Part shown: positions 22,239-32,189 of the stretch, piece after piece
How positions within the stretch are numbered: position 1 is the stretch's first letter
How the letters are laid out: each line of letters opens with the position of its first letter
Origin: Ochotona curzoniae
Taxonomy: Eukaryota; Chordata; Mammalia; Lagomorpha; Ochotonidae
Length of the DNA stretch: 64,000 nt
Reading direction: 5' to 3'
Assembly (NCBI RefSeq): GCF_017591425.1
Contig: NW_024466409.1
Coordinates: 1,302,001 to 1,366,000 of the forward strand
Program-made: the position numbers and the translations under genes
Notes under the pieces: generated by a model
What the model was told of the DNA's origin: nothing
What the model saw: only the letters and a program-made list of their open reading frames with translations
Databases searched by the model: none

Positions 22239-22740
22239 TGCAGTCATTATGGAAAGCACTATGGAAGATCCTGAGGAAATTGTAAACAGAATCATCATGT
22301 AAACAATTTCTTCTCTGGCTATGTATGCAAAAGAAATGAAATCACAAATCTCTCCACATATGCACTCCATGTAGATTAGAGCACTATTCACAACACCCAA
22401 GATAAAGACATAATGGGTGCACATCAATGGAAAAAATTGGATTAAAAAATGTGGTACACCTGTTCAGGAATTACTTAACAGGTAAAAGGAGAAGATGGTG
22501 CCATTTGCCATAACATAGATGAGTCTACAGGACATCATGCTAAGTGAATTAAGGCAGATATAGAAAGAAAAGTATTGTGTAATCTCATTTATACACAGAG
22601 TCTAAAAGAAAAAGTAGTCAAATACCTAGAGACTATAAAACGGAGGTTATAGGATAGGGGTAGGAAGTGGCAAAGGTAGGTAAAAAGGTACAAAGTAGCA
22701 TATATATTGAATGAATAAGCCAAAGATTTATTATACAGCA
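22239..22740 (+). mobile_element. Old L1 3' region
   Basis: The order 'tatggaaagcactatggaagatcc', 'ctatgtatgcaaaagaaatgaaatc', 'attcacaacacccaagat', 'aacatagatgagtctacagg' and 'acatcatgctaagtgaa' is the standard sequence at the L1 ORF2 end. It is 5' truncated and full of stops. Confidence 0.8.
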
Positions 22741-23310
22741 TGAACGGATTTTGGTTTATAGTGCTTCTACTCAGTTTTTATTAATTAAATGAGTAAATGC
22801 AGCTTCTTTTGTTATGGAAACAGAAATGACTGATCTAAGTGATATATTAATTTGTTCAATTATAATAATCCTTTTATTGTATCTATGTCTAGTAACATCA
22901 TGTAAAGATGTTAAATTTATACAAAAAAAGTTTATTTCAGGAAATAAAGAAAAAAAATACCATTTCTACTTCTAGAGGTAGGAGAAGAGACTATAAGGGC
23001 TCAAAGGAACTCACAGATTGATTGAAATAAACCCATTTATAACCATGAGATCCAACATACATTTTGCATTCATTCACTCCCAGTTTATTCCTGTATTATA
23101 TCAAAATACTACAATAGGTGCTCTCCAAGGGGCATGCGTTTTATTCTGGATTTGCAATAATGAACAACACATTAAAAATCATTTAGGCAAAGGTGTTTCT
23201 GAACATAAACCCAAACATTCCAGACTGCAGGATGAAACCTTCAGCAGTAAATGGAAATTATCAGACACATTCTTCAACTTACAAGAATCACACATTGATT
23301 GTGGGCATGC

Positions 23311-23460
23311 TGACTCTCCATTGACCTGGATGAATCGAGGGGAGGCATGGCAGTGCTATGGTTCCTGGGCTTCTGCATTGGCAGCAATGCCCTCTATGCC
23401 TCTGTCCTCAACCTGACGACGGGCAACTTCCTTCTCTTCCAAACAGTATTTATCTTATTG
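23311..23460 (+). pseudogene. MRGPR gene fragment (TM1-TM2)
   Basis: The frame from ATG at 23347 reads MAVLWFLGFCIGSNALYAS and then VLNLTTGNFLLFQTV. Receptor B has TVFWFLGFHMHKNTFYTY and ILHLTVADFLFLCCQVV at the same place, so the end of TM1, the first loop and TM2 are recognisable. Upstream, stops interrupt the frame within about 45 bases, and after 23460 similarity ends. It lies on the opposite strand to both live receptors. I read it as debris of a third receptor gene. Confidence 0.65.
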
Positions 23461-24072
23461 AAGCTTCCATTCCTATTTAAAGTGCTCATGGCATGTGTTT
23501 TAGTACTTGAATTGCATACTTTTTAATGTTACATGTTCTTTAAACATGTTAATATTAAATATTGCATATGGTGGTTATTTTAATTTTTATTGAAATATAA
23601 TCAAAATGATATGTGCAGAAGTTCAGTATACAGTTCATGAATACAAAATGTATGTAGGATCTCATGGTTATAAATGAGTTCAATATCATTTGTTATATTT
23701 AGAAACCCCATTCAAAGCTGCCTCACTGTTCCCTGCCCTATCCTGTTATCTCAGGATATCAAAGGAAGAACAGGGATGGAATGGAGGAGAATCAGAGGTG
23801 CACAACTCACCTGAAGCACTTACACTTCTGCTTTCTCATGTAACAATCTGAGAATTTCTCTCTGTATCTCTTCTCTGTAATGCTTTCCTTCAAATAAAGG
23901 TAAACTAAATATTTAAAAATACTTATAAGCTCATCTTAAAAATAACTGAAAAATGTTAAAGAAAAAGAAAACCAAAACATGGGGGGAAAAAGGCATAGGA
24001 GAGAAACACATTCCCTGCAAAGAAGGAGGGTGAGGGATTGCCGCCAAATTCTCTACAGAATCTATCTAAAGC
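23461..24072. other. Unassigned stretch
   Basis: No gene is recognised. A 'ctcatggttataaatgagttcaat' at about 23661 is partly complementary to 'aacccatttataaccatgag' at 23029, which suggests a diverged inverted pair. Confidence 0.3.
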
Positions 24073-24083
24073 AAGACAGCATG

Positions 24084-24185
24084 GTGCTCGCTTGGGCAGC
24101 ACATATACTAAAATTGGAACAATGCAGAGATTAGCATGGCCCCATGTGCAAAGATGACATGCAAATTGATGAAGCGTTCCATATT
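24084..24185 (+). pseudogene. U6 snRNA retropseudogene with target-site duplication
   Basis: It starts GTGCTCGCTTGGGCAGCAC and runs through 'acatatactaaaattggaac' and 'gattagcatggcccc' to the 'gaagcgttccatatt' end, full length apart from a 3-4 base loss near 24130 and several substitutions. It is followed by an A10 tail and flanked by AAGACAGCATGG on both sides (24073-24084 and 24194-24205). That is the signature of L1-driven reverse transcription. U6 normally ends in Us with its promoter upstream, so this copy is not expected to be transcribed. Confidence 0.93.
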
Positions 24186-24356
24186 AAAAAAAAAAGACAG
24201 CATGGAATAAAAACAGTTACAGTGTTGGAAGAAATAACAACCAATCTTGAATTCTGTGCCTAGTTTAACCACTTTTCAGAGTTAAGATGGGGAACATATT
24301 GTCTTGAACATTGCAGAATTATTAGAGGGAAGATGATACATGCTAGAAACTCAGAC

Positions 24357-24359
<3 letters not shown>

Positions 24360-24396
<37 letters not shown>

Positions 24397-24405
24397 ACAC
24401 ACACT
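24360..24405. repeat. (CA)n microsatellite
   Basis: An almost pure CA run of about 46 bases, interrupted once by ATA. The histidine/threonine-repeat open frame through it is an artefact. Confidence 0.95.
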
Positions 24406-24827
24406 CAGAGATGCACACACGAAAGAAGGAACAAATGAAGGTAAAATTTATTTTCTGCTTTGAACTTTTTTGCTGTTCTAATAAACATCATTTTGATAAA
24501 GATAATAATAACATCTACATTGGATAGTTATAGCTTACATGTGAGTCAAAGATGTATGACTTTAATAAATAAAGGATTAGAAGAAAAGCTTGTGAATACT
24601 CTGTTATACAGTGATTACATTGTCCACAAAGTATTACAGTGTATTGAAGTATTGAAGATGGACTGAGCTGGATTACAAATTTATGTTTCAAACACTAGCA
24701 AAATCATTAAAAAATATTTTGAACAAAGTGTCAGTGGTAAGTTAAAAGAGAGGAGAAATATGAGATGTAATTTGCTCAATCTAAACAAGAGAGGGCTGGA
24801 AGAGAGACAACTATAAAATATGAAGAT

Positions 24828-24990
24828 TGGGGTCAGCATTGTGAAGTAATGAATAAAGCCACTGCATGTGATGCAGGCATTGTATATAGGCACCAGTTCA
24901 TGTCTCATATGCTCTGCTTCCAATTCTGCCTCATGCAAATATTCTTTGGTCCCTGACACCAATGTGGGAGATGTGGAAAATCTCCTATCT
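24828..24990 (+). mobile_element. C-SINE 5' part, diverged
   Basis: It begins 'ggggtcagcattgtgaagtaatg', then 'aggcattgtatataggcaccagttcatgtctc' and 'ctgacaccaatgtgggagatg'. The head and body order is that of C-SINE, but the 3' half is missing. The MRGPR-like block follows directly. Confidence 0.65.
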
Positions 24991-24999
24991 TCTGAAAGT

Positions 25000-25135
25000 G
25001 TACTTTTAAATCAAGACGTGACTTGTGGACCCGGCATCAAAACTGGTGACTCAGTGAGGCTTATTAAGTTTCCAGGGAACTTCTTGATTTTATCTATAGA
25101 ACTGAGAGCAAATCAGAGACCAGAGCCCTGATGTA
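25000..25135 (-). other. MRGPR first-exon-like block, partial copy 3
   Basis: The plus-strand text 'ggcatcaaaactgg', 'gaggcttattaag', 'aacttcttgattttatctatag' and 'gagcaaatcagagaccagagcc' lines up with 15747-15850 and, more weakly, with 34460-34545. The donor end is not present, probably removed by the adjacent SINE. Confidence 0.4.
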
Positions 25136-25199
25136 GGCCAATGAAACACACTTCTTAGAATGGTTAAAATAAAAAAAAAATCTTAGTCTGAACTCTTGG

Positions 25200-25475
25200 T
25201 TGGTGCTCTGACCAGCAGGGCGAGTAACGTGGACAGGGAGAGGGTTTGGGGATGAAGCACCAACAAGAGACCAGTGATGGTGGAAGTCTCTGAGAAGTCT
25301 CACTTTATTGCTCCTTCACCTCTTCTTATATACTCTCCCCATCCCCAAGTCGTAATTTAGCCAGGAAATTGGATACAAATGAGTCCAAATAGTTTAGGTG
25401 TTTTTAGCCACAAGCCCAGTTCCTGTTCATGCCCACCTATGAGCACTAACCAACTTCTTCACCCACAATAGGTTG
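25200..25475 (-). mobile_element. ERV solo LTR, class II-like, copy 2
   Basis: On the minus strand: an upstream region, AGTATATAAGAAG as TATA box, then GCAATAAAGTGAGACTT as polyadenylation signal about 30 bases on, then 'tctcagagacttccacc' and 'ccctctccctgtccacg'. It is related along its length to 19450-19700 in the same orientation. No viral internal sequence lies between them. Confidence 0.75.
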
Positions 25476-25499
25476 GGATTTGGAAAAACCGAATCTTTC

Positions 25500-26110
25500 T
25501 TGTATTGTTGGCTCTAAAACAAATAGCTGCAGCTACTCTGCAAATTCTTCTGCACTTTCTAGAAAAGTTCAACATATATTTAATCATATTACCCAAAAAT
25601 TCACCCATGGCATTGATTAGAGGTAGTGGAAAGTCGTATTCATCTAAAACTCTGTACGCATGTTTTTATAATTGCTTTATTTATAATGGGCATACTGCAA
25701 GCCAACCAAGAATTCTTTGTTGTGTTCAGTGAAATCAAGCTTAGTACTTCCATACAATGGAATACTACTCTGCAATTAAAGCAGTCAACTGGAAATTGTT
25801 AATACATTTTTACACATGCTTGAATGGGTCTTGTGGGAAAGAAGCTAAGCAAAAAAAAGTTCTCACAAAGTGCAATTTCATTTACATAGCATTTTTTTCA
25901 ACTGAATACTTGTAGAAATGGCTAACACAGGAGTAGTTTTCAAGAATTTGCAGAGTGTGATGAGATGAATATGGAGATTAAATATGTTCTTTTACAGAGA
26001 AGAGAATTTCATGCATTAATGCCTAATATGTGGTAATTATGTGCATCTATGCATGTGTTAAAATGTTGTAAAATTGTAACAAATATGTATCACATTATAA
26101 AAATGTTTGC
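25500..26110 (+). mobile_element. Old L1 3' remnants
   Basis: Contains 'cttccatacaatggaatactactctgcaatt' and 'cacatgcttgaatgggtcttgtgggaaagaagctaagc', both diagnostic of the L1 ORF2 3' region. Frames are broken. Confidence 0.7.
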
Positions 26111-26254
26111 AAGCATAAATTATGAAATCCGAATGAGAGCTATGGTGTAGAGAATCATGAGTACAAATATCAATTTCCTGGTTAGATAACATTGACTTTT
26201 AAATAATATAAGTTAAGTGCATGCTTGGTTGTGAGTACACAAGTCTGTACAAGT

Positions 26255-26515
26255 TTTTAACGTTTATTTTTATGAGTTTTGGAAAGCAGAGCAGCACATA
26301 AACGCAGCAAGAATGAGAATGAGAGTGAATGTGAAAGAGCAATAGTGCAAACAAGTGACAGACTTTTGCACTTATTTGTTTCTTTCTTCAGTGCTTTTAA
26401 GTCCTGATTGGGCAGGTTTATACACAGAACCAGGAATTCCATCCAGCAATCAGCATGAGTGGAAGTCACCCAACTGACTGAGACAATTTCCAGTGCCTCC
26501 AATTCTGTCTTCATT
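26255..26515 (-). mobile_element. Possible old C-SINE
   Basis: The plus strand has an AGAATGAGAGTGAATGTGAAAGAG stretch followed, 130 bases on, by 'aaccaggaattccatccagcaatc', which resembles the old C-SINE order (CT tract, then 'ccaggaactccatccagg'). The match is loose. Confidence 0.35.
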
Positions 26516-27224
26516 GAAATCTTGAATTTCACTGGACACTTCCAGAGTGACTGCCATATATAATTACTAGATGATACATTCAAAACAATGAGGAAAATAG
26601 CTATCCGACCTGGATATATTTCATAGTTGGATTTCATGGTGTGTGTGCTGCATGACTGCTATGAGGAACAGGGCTCTTACTCTGTAGTCTGCACCACTTC
26701 ATCCAGCATTCACTAGAAAGAGCATATACCCCCCTTTCTTGTATTGTTTTCATATTTAAAACTATGAGGGAGGGCCCACCATCTGAATACCAAATGGCCA
26801 CTACATCATAATACACTTATATACTATGAAGTTAAGCTTATACCTGAAATGAGTGGCCACACCATTGTAATAACTGGAGATGAATAATAAGAAGGAACTA
26901 AAGGGAGAGAGGAGGGAGAACGAGTAGGGGAAAGGATAATCCCCTATACTTAGAAATCTGTATTATGGAAAAATCTTTATTAAAAAAATGCATGCTAAAA
27001 CTTATGACTAGCATATGAAACAATAAGAAAGATAGATTCTCCCTGGCACAAACATATACAATATGAAACATTAATGACTTTTTTCTTCTATTTCAGTTTT
27101 AATTTTATGATATAATTCAATAGAGTCTGGATTTTCCTTTACCCCCTCCCCAAATACTCTCCCCACCTGACTGATTTCCTCCATATTATTATAATAGTAT
27201 GAAAACATGTAGGCCTTAGAACTA

Positions 27225-27549
27225 ATATTGTTGGGATGGTGCAGCCTCAGCCTGAGGTGTTAGCATCCTCTATGAGTGCTGATTCAAGTCCCAGCTGCTC
27301 GATTTCTCTTCTAGCTCCTTCCTAATGTACTTGGAAGAACAGGAGATGATTGTCTAAATCCTTTGGTTCCTGCACCCATGTGGAGAGCCAGAAGAAGCTC
27401 CTGTCTTTTGGCTTTAGACTCGTTTTTCCCCATCCATTGTAGCCATTTAGGGAATGAATCAGGAGATAGAAGAACTCTGACTCTCCTGCTTTCTCTGTTG
27501 TAACACTGCCTTTCTAAGTAAGTAAGAAATTAAATAAATAAATAAACAA
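27225..27549 (+). mobile_element. C-SINE, full length
   Basis: Head 'gggatggtgcagcctcagcctgaggtg', then 'ttcaagtcccagctgctcg', 'ctcttctagctccttcc', 'ttggttcctgcacccatgtgg', 'gaagaagctcctg', 'agccatttagggaatgaatcaggag' and the tail 'taaataaataaataaac'. Confidence 0.85.
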
Positions 27550-28080
27550 CCCCCAATATAATAGTGTAGACCATGCAACCTAAAAATACTTTTAGTAATT
27601 CAATTAATATGTGCTGTGAAATTTGGAATACGAGATAAGTTTCACATAAGCCCTGCCCTCAGAAAAATATTAAAGTACTCAGACAATGCCTACCATGAAG
27701 GAAGGAAGAACCCCCAGTGAGGGATATAGGGCAATGGTATAGGGAAAGGTTGAGGAGGGACGCAGGTAGGTATTGACGAAAGGCAGGTGAGATGAAACCT
27801 CAAGGAGACAGACTACCTCCAGCCTTAACAATCGCTAATTTATGCAGTTGTGAAACTTTGTGCGAACCAAAGTTGAAAATTGTGAAAGCCATAAACTCAA
27901 AGATGAAAATCCATTACTGGTCAAAATACATTTCACACAGGCTTGACTTAAAATTTATCAATTTGTAGTCATCAGTCAAGTAATTGATTTAACAACTATT
28001 CATTAAACTAGATGGATATTCTAATTCCAGTTTTCTTCATGTGTCCTGGGGGAGAGACATTAGAATCCTTATCCCCAATG
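27550..28080 (+). repeat. Local duplication, copy 1 (partner at 30110-30490)
   Basis: 'tgctgtgaaatttggaatacgagataag', 'ccctgccctcagaaaaat' and later 'ggagacagactacctccagccttaac' pair in order with 'tgctgtgaataatttcgaatataaggtaag', 'tcctgtcttcaaagaac' and 'gataggttacttccaactttaag' at 30165-30400. I do not know the family. Confidence 0.55.
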
Positions 28081-28109
28081 TTGTAGACACACACAAAATA
28101 CAAGATTAT

Positions 28110-28412
28110 TTGGGGGCCAGTGTGTTGGCTCAGCGGCTAATTTGGGTGCCAATTCATGTCCCAGCTACTCCACCAGCTGCTCCACTTCCCCTCCAGCTCC
28201 CTGCTTATGGCTTGGGAGTGGAGAATGTCCCAAAACCCTGGTACCCTGCACCTGTATGGGAGACCTGGGGGAAGACTCCTGGCTTCTGGCTCCAGATCAG
28301 CTCAGCTATAGCTGTTGTGGTCACTTGGGGAGTAAACCAGCAAACAAAAGATCTTTCTGTTTCTCCTCTCTCTGTAAATCTGCCTTTTCAATAAAAATAA
28401 TTTTTTTTTAAA
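28110..28412 (+). mobile_element. C-SINE, full length
   Basis: Head 'gggggccagtgtgttggctcagcggctaa', body 'ccacttcccctccagctccctgc', 'ggtaccctgcacctgtatgggagac', 'gactcctggcttctggctcc', 'gtcacttggggagtaaaccagc' and the CT-rich tail 'tctctgtaaatctgccttttcaataaaaataa'. Confidence 0.9.
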
Positions 28413-28959
28413 GAAAGAGGCAAGACTATCTGGACAAGACAATTTACTTGTACAGCAGGCTGTGTAGCTGCCTTTAAATCCAGATAGCAAACACAGGATG
28501 GAAGGTCTGCCCTGACTTTCACTCTTAATGCAAGAATCAGGGTTGGAGATGTGTGTTCTGGCCTCATTGGGTGAGGCTTGGGGTTACAATCAGTTTAGAG
28601 ACTACACAGAAAGAGGAAGTGGCACGGAGCAGAAAGAGGAAGTGGCACTAAGTGCAAGAATTTCTTTCTTCCCCTCTCTTGGCTGCCAATGTGCAGCTGT
28701 AACAAAGCTTATGTATGAAACAGGATGCAAAAGATAGCTAATTTGCTGATACAGCAAAGCTCATTATGAAATGAGATGCAAACATGGGGCAACAATTGAT
28801 GTGTGGTGTTAAGGAAGAGGTGCTAACTTACACAATTCTCAGAATCTCTAACTTACACCATTCTTAGAACACGGACTTTTTTGTACAAGATAAGATCAAA
28901 AGAGTCACAATCTAAAATAGAATCACTTGGGAAGAGGATAGTATGTATGGAACCACCGC
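28413..28959. other. Unassigned stretch
   Basis: No gene is recognised. There is a short direct repeat 'gcagaaagaggaagtggcac' type unit near 28605-28650. Confidence 0.3.
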
Positions 28960-29104
28960 ACTGTTTTACAATTCTGTGAATCCCAATGTACTAATAAACA
29001 TGTATGGAGAACTGAATAGAAAAACTGCCAAAATATTTGCAATATACATAACTATCAAAGGGCTTCTATTTTGGAATATATAAAAACTAATACAAGGTGA
29101 ATCA

Positions 29105-29350
29105 ACATTCAGCCTCACAGAGTGCCCACATCCCACAGCGAATGCAGAGGATCATTCCTGGCTTTGGCTTCTGATTCCCGTCTTCTGCAGTGCACACCCT
29201 GGGAGGCAGTGATAGACTCAGGCAGTGTGGTTTCTGCTGCTTATGTGACAGTTATAGACTGCATATCTGATAATGACTGCAACCTTGACATGTTCCCAGT
29301 TATTGCAGGCATTTTGGGAATGAGAAGTTCCCTCCTATTCAAAAAATAAA
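29105..29350 (+). mobile_element. Old C-SINE subfamily, in L1
   Basis: The run 'agagtgcccacatcccacagcg', 'attcctggctttggcttc' and 'gcagtgcacaccctgggaggcagtgat' matches the old lagomorph C-SINE variant with the 'gcaccctgggaggcagcaggtgatgg' body, ending in 'tattcaaaaaataaac'. Confidence 0.65.
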
Positions 29351-29837
29351 CAAAAGTTTGAAAACATACACAGTTAAATGAAAAAAAAGTTAAAATTTAG
29401 GTAGACATTTTAGGAACACATGAATAGCTAATAAATACAAAAAGATACTCAAGTTCATGTCATTAGAAAATGCAATTAAAACACATTGTATAGCAACTCA
29501 CACAGATAGAATGACTAATGTATAAAAATTGTTGGTAGAAATGTGAAACAATAAAACCCCAAAACTCTGGGAGAATTACTTAAAGAGTTAGTAGCATAGT
29601 TTTCTAAGTTCCTGCAATTTCATTCCAGGGTAACATCCAAGAGAATAAAATATACATGAATAAAACATATGAAAATGAATGTTTGCAGAAGTTTTATAAG
29701 CCCTAAATTAAAGAGAAAATGTATTTATCGATATGAATGTAATTACAGCATGCTACAATTATGTAATGAAATAATACTTGATTATCTCCAGAAATGATGC
29801 TATTTGGAAGAAGAGATGAAAAGGGCACATTATGTTT

Positions 29838-30005
29838 TTTAAAGATTTATTTTTTATTTGAAAGGCAGCATTACAAAGAAACGAGAGATGCAAAAACAGA
29901 GACAGCTTCCATCTGCTGGTTCACTTCCCAAACAGCCACATGATGAGAACTGGTCTGTCTGAAGCCAGGATCCAGAAATCTTCAACACAGAGTGTTGGGG
30001 ACCAA
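29838..30005 (-). mobile_element. C-SINE, partial
   Basis: The plus strand starts 'tttttaaagatttattttttatttgaaaggcag', then 'cttccatctgctggttcacttcccaaacagcc' and 'gaagccaggatcc'. The head half is missing. Confidence 0.8.
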
Positions 30006-30109
30006 ACTCATAAACTGTACACTTGGAAAATCTTTAAGTCACTCGCTGTAGTAATACCCTAATTAAAACAATAAAAGGGTTAAAGAAGCAAGGTGTAAAA
30101 TCAATATAT

Positions 30110-30490
30110 TTGCATGCAATATGTAACTTCAAAATCTTCGTGATAGCTAAATTAATCTAGTAAATGCTGTGAATAATTTCGAATATAAGGTAAGTATAGC
30201 ACAGGTCCTGTCTTCAAAGAACAGAAAGACTAAGGACATTGGAATCCTACATTGAGGGATGAAACAGCCCCTATTAAGGGAGAACCAGGTGAAATGGGTA
30301 GGGAAAGGATGGGGTTGGAAGCAATCTGATCCTGATTGGAGGGTGGGGGTAGGTTAAAAAAACCAAAAGCAGATAGGTTACTTCCAACTTTAAGTAGCAG
30401 ATACAGATTTATGTGGTTAAAAAAACATCATTCTGTGAAAGCTTAAAATCGCTCAAATAATAAACTTTTGGAAATTTTATTAAGCTGAAG
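30110..30490 (+). repeat. Local duplication, copy 2 (partner at 27550-28080)
   Basis: This is the second, shorter copy of the block described at 27550, about 2.56 kb away in the same orientation, with substantial divergence. Confidence 0.55.
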
Positions 30491-30727
30491 GGAACAATTT
30501 AATGTATTCCATAGATGCAATTCTTCAAAGATAATATTTTCTCCCATTTTTACTCCCTTCTTTAAGCCCCGTCTTTTTTCTTTAATTTTATAGCAATGTT
30601 TTCAACTTTATAGTCACTTGTATAATGCTCCACTAACCATCATACTCACTATGTAAAAAGTAGAATGACCACTGTACCACAGGGATATACACAAGGGCTA
30701 TAAGCAATATTCCAATAATAAGATATC

Positions 30728-31060
30728 TTTTTTTTATTTTTTTAAAAAATGTTTTATTTATTTTCATTGAAAAAGGCAGATTTACAGAGAGAAGAGGAGA
30801 CAAAGAGAAAGATCTTGCATCCACTGGTTCACTCTTCAGATGGCTGCAGTGGCCAGAGCTGAGTCTATTGATTCTGATGCCAGGAGCCAGGAGCTTCTAC
30901 TTGACCTTCCATGTGGGTTCAGGTACCAAGGACCTAGGCAATACTGTGTTACTTTCCCTGGCCATGAACAGAAAGCTTGCTTGGAAGTAGACCAGTGCGT
31001 GATAGGATGCCAGTGTTTGCACATAGAGGATTAGCCTGTTGACCACCATGCCAGTCTCTA
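30728..31060 (-). mobile_element. C-SINE, near full length
   Basis: The plus strand has 'atgttttatttattttcattgaaaaaggcagatttacag', 'gatcttgcatccactggttcactc', 'gatgccaggagccaggagcttc' and 'ttccatgtgggttcagg', ending at 'tgaccaccatgccagtctct'. Confidence 0.85.
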
Positions 31061-31454
31061 AGTTTCTTTCTTACACATTGAATGATGAAATACCACCAAG
31101 CCATAAAAAGGAATGAAATCCTGTGTATTGCACAAAAATTATGCAACTGAAGACTATTATATTTAGTGAAATGAGCCAGTCCACAAAATACAAATATTGT
31201 TTTCTTTTATGTATGTTAGGTAACATAGTATACAAAAAAGGAGAGGAAGTAAGAAACTTAGAAATGGCAATCTGTGTCTTGTCAATGAGGATCTTTGTCA
31301 GGTTTATATTAAAATTTATCAGTTGATATTTATTAGTGGAGTCATTTATTCCATAAACATTTATTAAAATAGGGAGATATCCTAAGAACTACCAAAATTA
31401 AGAAAGAGTTCTCTTTTGCAAATGGAGTGAATTGGCATCCTAGTAATTTAACTT

Positions 31455-31798
31455 TTAAGATTTATTTATTTGTATTAGAAAGGAAGATTTACGGGAAAAG
31501 GAGATATAGAAAGAAAGGTCTTCCATCCATTAGTTCATGTCTGAAGTAGATGCAGTAGCTATAGCTGAGCTGAAATGAAGCCAGGACTCAGGAGCCAGGA
31601 GCCAATAACCAGAAGCTTTTTTCAGGTTTTCCATGTGGATGCAGGGTCTCAGGCTGTGGGCCATCCTCTATTGTTTTTCTCAGGCCACAAGCAGGGAGCT
31701 GGTTTGGAAGTTGAGCAGCTGGGACATGAACCAGCACTCACATGGGATTCTGGCAAATACAAGGCAAAGATTTAGCTACTGAGCCATCAAGCAAGGCC
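31455..31798 (-). mobile_element. C-SINE, near full length
   Basis: The plus strand goes from 'ttttaagatttatttatttg' through 'ggtcttccatccattagttcatg', 'caggagccaggagcc', 'ggtctcaggctgtgggcc' and 'caggccacaagcagggagc' to 'gagccatcaagcaaggccc'. Confidence 0.88.
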
Positions 31799-32189
31799 CT
31801 GTTAGTTTTAAAGAAGCAGAAATTATGGGGCATACACAAAAGATATTTGTGAGTAATGGAGCACTTTTTTAGTTTCTGTCAGTCAAAGGAATTCAGGATT
31901 TTCCTGCACTGTTTCAAGCCTTCTGTGCAAGGTGGAAATTTACAAATTACAGTCCTTATTTCTGGTGTCCAAAATCTCCCATGATATAGGATGAAGCCTC
32001 TAAGGAGAGAGGGCTGAGAGACACTATATGTACATCTGGCCAATGTGTGTTGTCTACTTATTCACTTTTCTTCATGAGGAAGATAATTGTCTCAGCTGTT
32101 TGAAGATCAGGGTCTGAAGTTGACAGAGGTTAAAAGAATTTCTTGAACTGATGGGGACAAAGCTGGTTCTGAAAGCCATCCAGGTCACT
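31799..32189. other. Downstream region of receptor B
   Basis: No gene or named repeat is recognised. No obvious AATAAA lies on the minus strand within the first 300 bases past the receptor B stop, so its polyadenylation site is not assigned. Confidence 0.35.

Larger units (their letters stand above)
28960..31330 (+). mobile_element. Old L1 3' half, broken up by SINEs
   Basis: Plus-strand L1 landmarks occur in the expected order: 'actgccaaaatatttgcaatatac' and 'ataactatcaaagggcttc' near 29030, 'agatactcaagttcatgtcattag' near 29450, then at 31090 'accaagccataaaaaggaatgaaatcctg' and 'aatgagccagtcc'. C-SINEs at 29105, 29838 and 30728 and the duplicated block at 30110 lie between the pieces. Confidence 0.65.

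Noticed and set aside
23018..23416. Open frame of 132 codons on the plus strand
   Set aside because: It is a different frame from the MRGPR-like one; the receptor similarity lies in the overlapping frame from 23347, so this frame is a shadow.
24333..24527. Histidine/threonine-repeat protein
   Set aside because: Translation of a (CA)n microsatellite.
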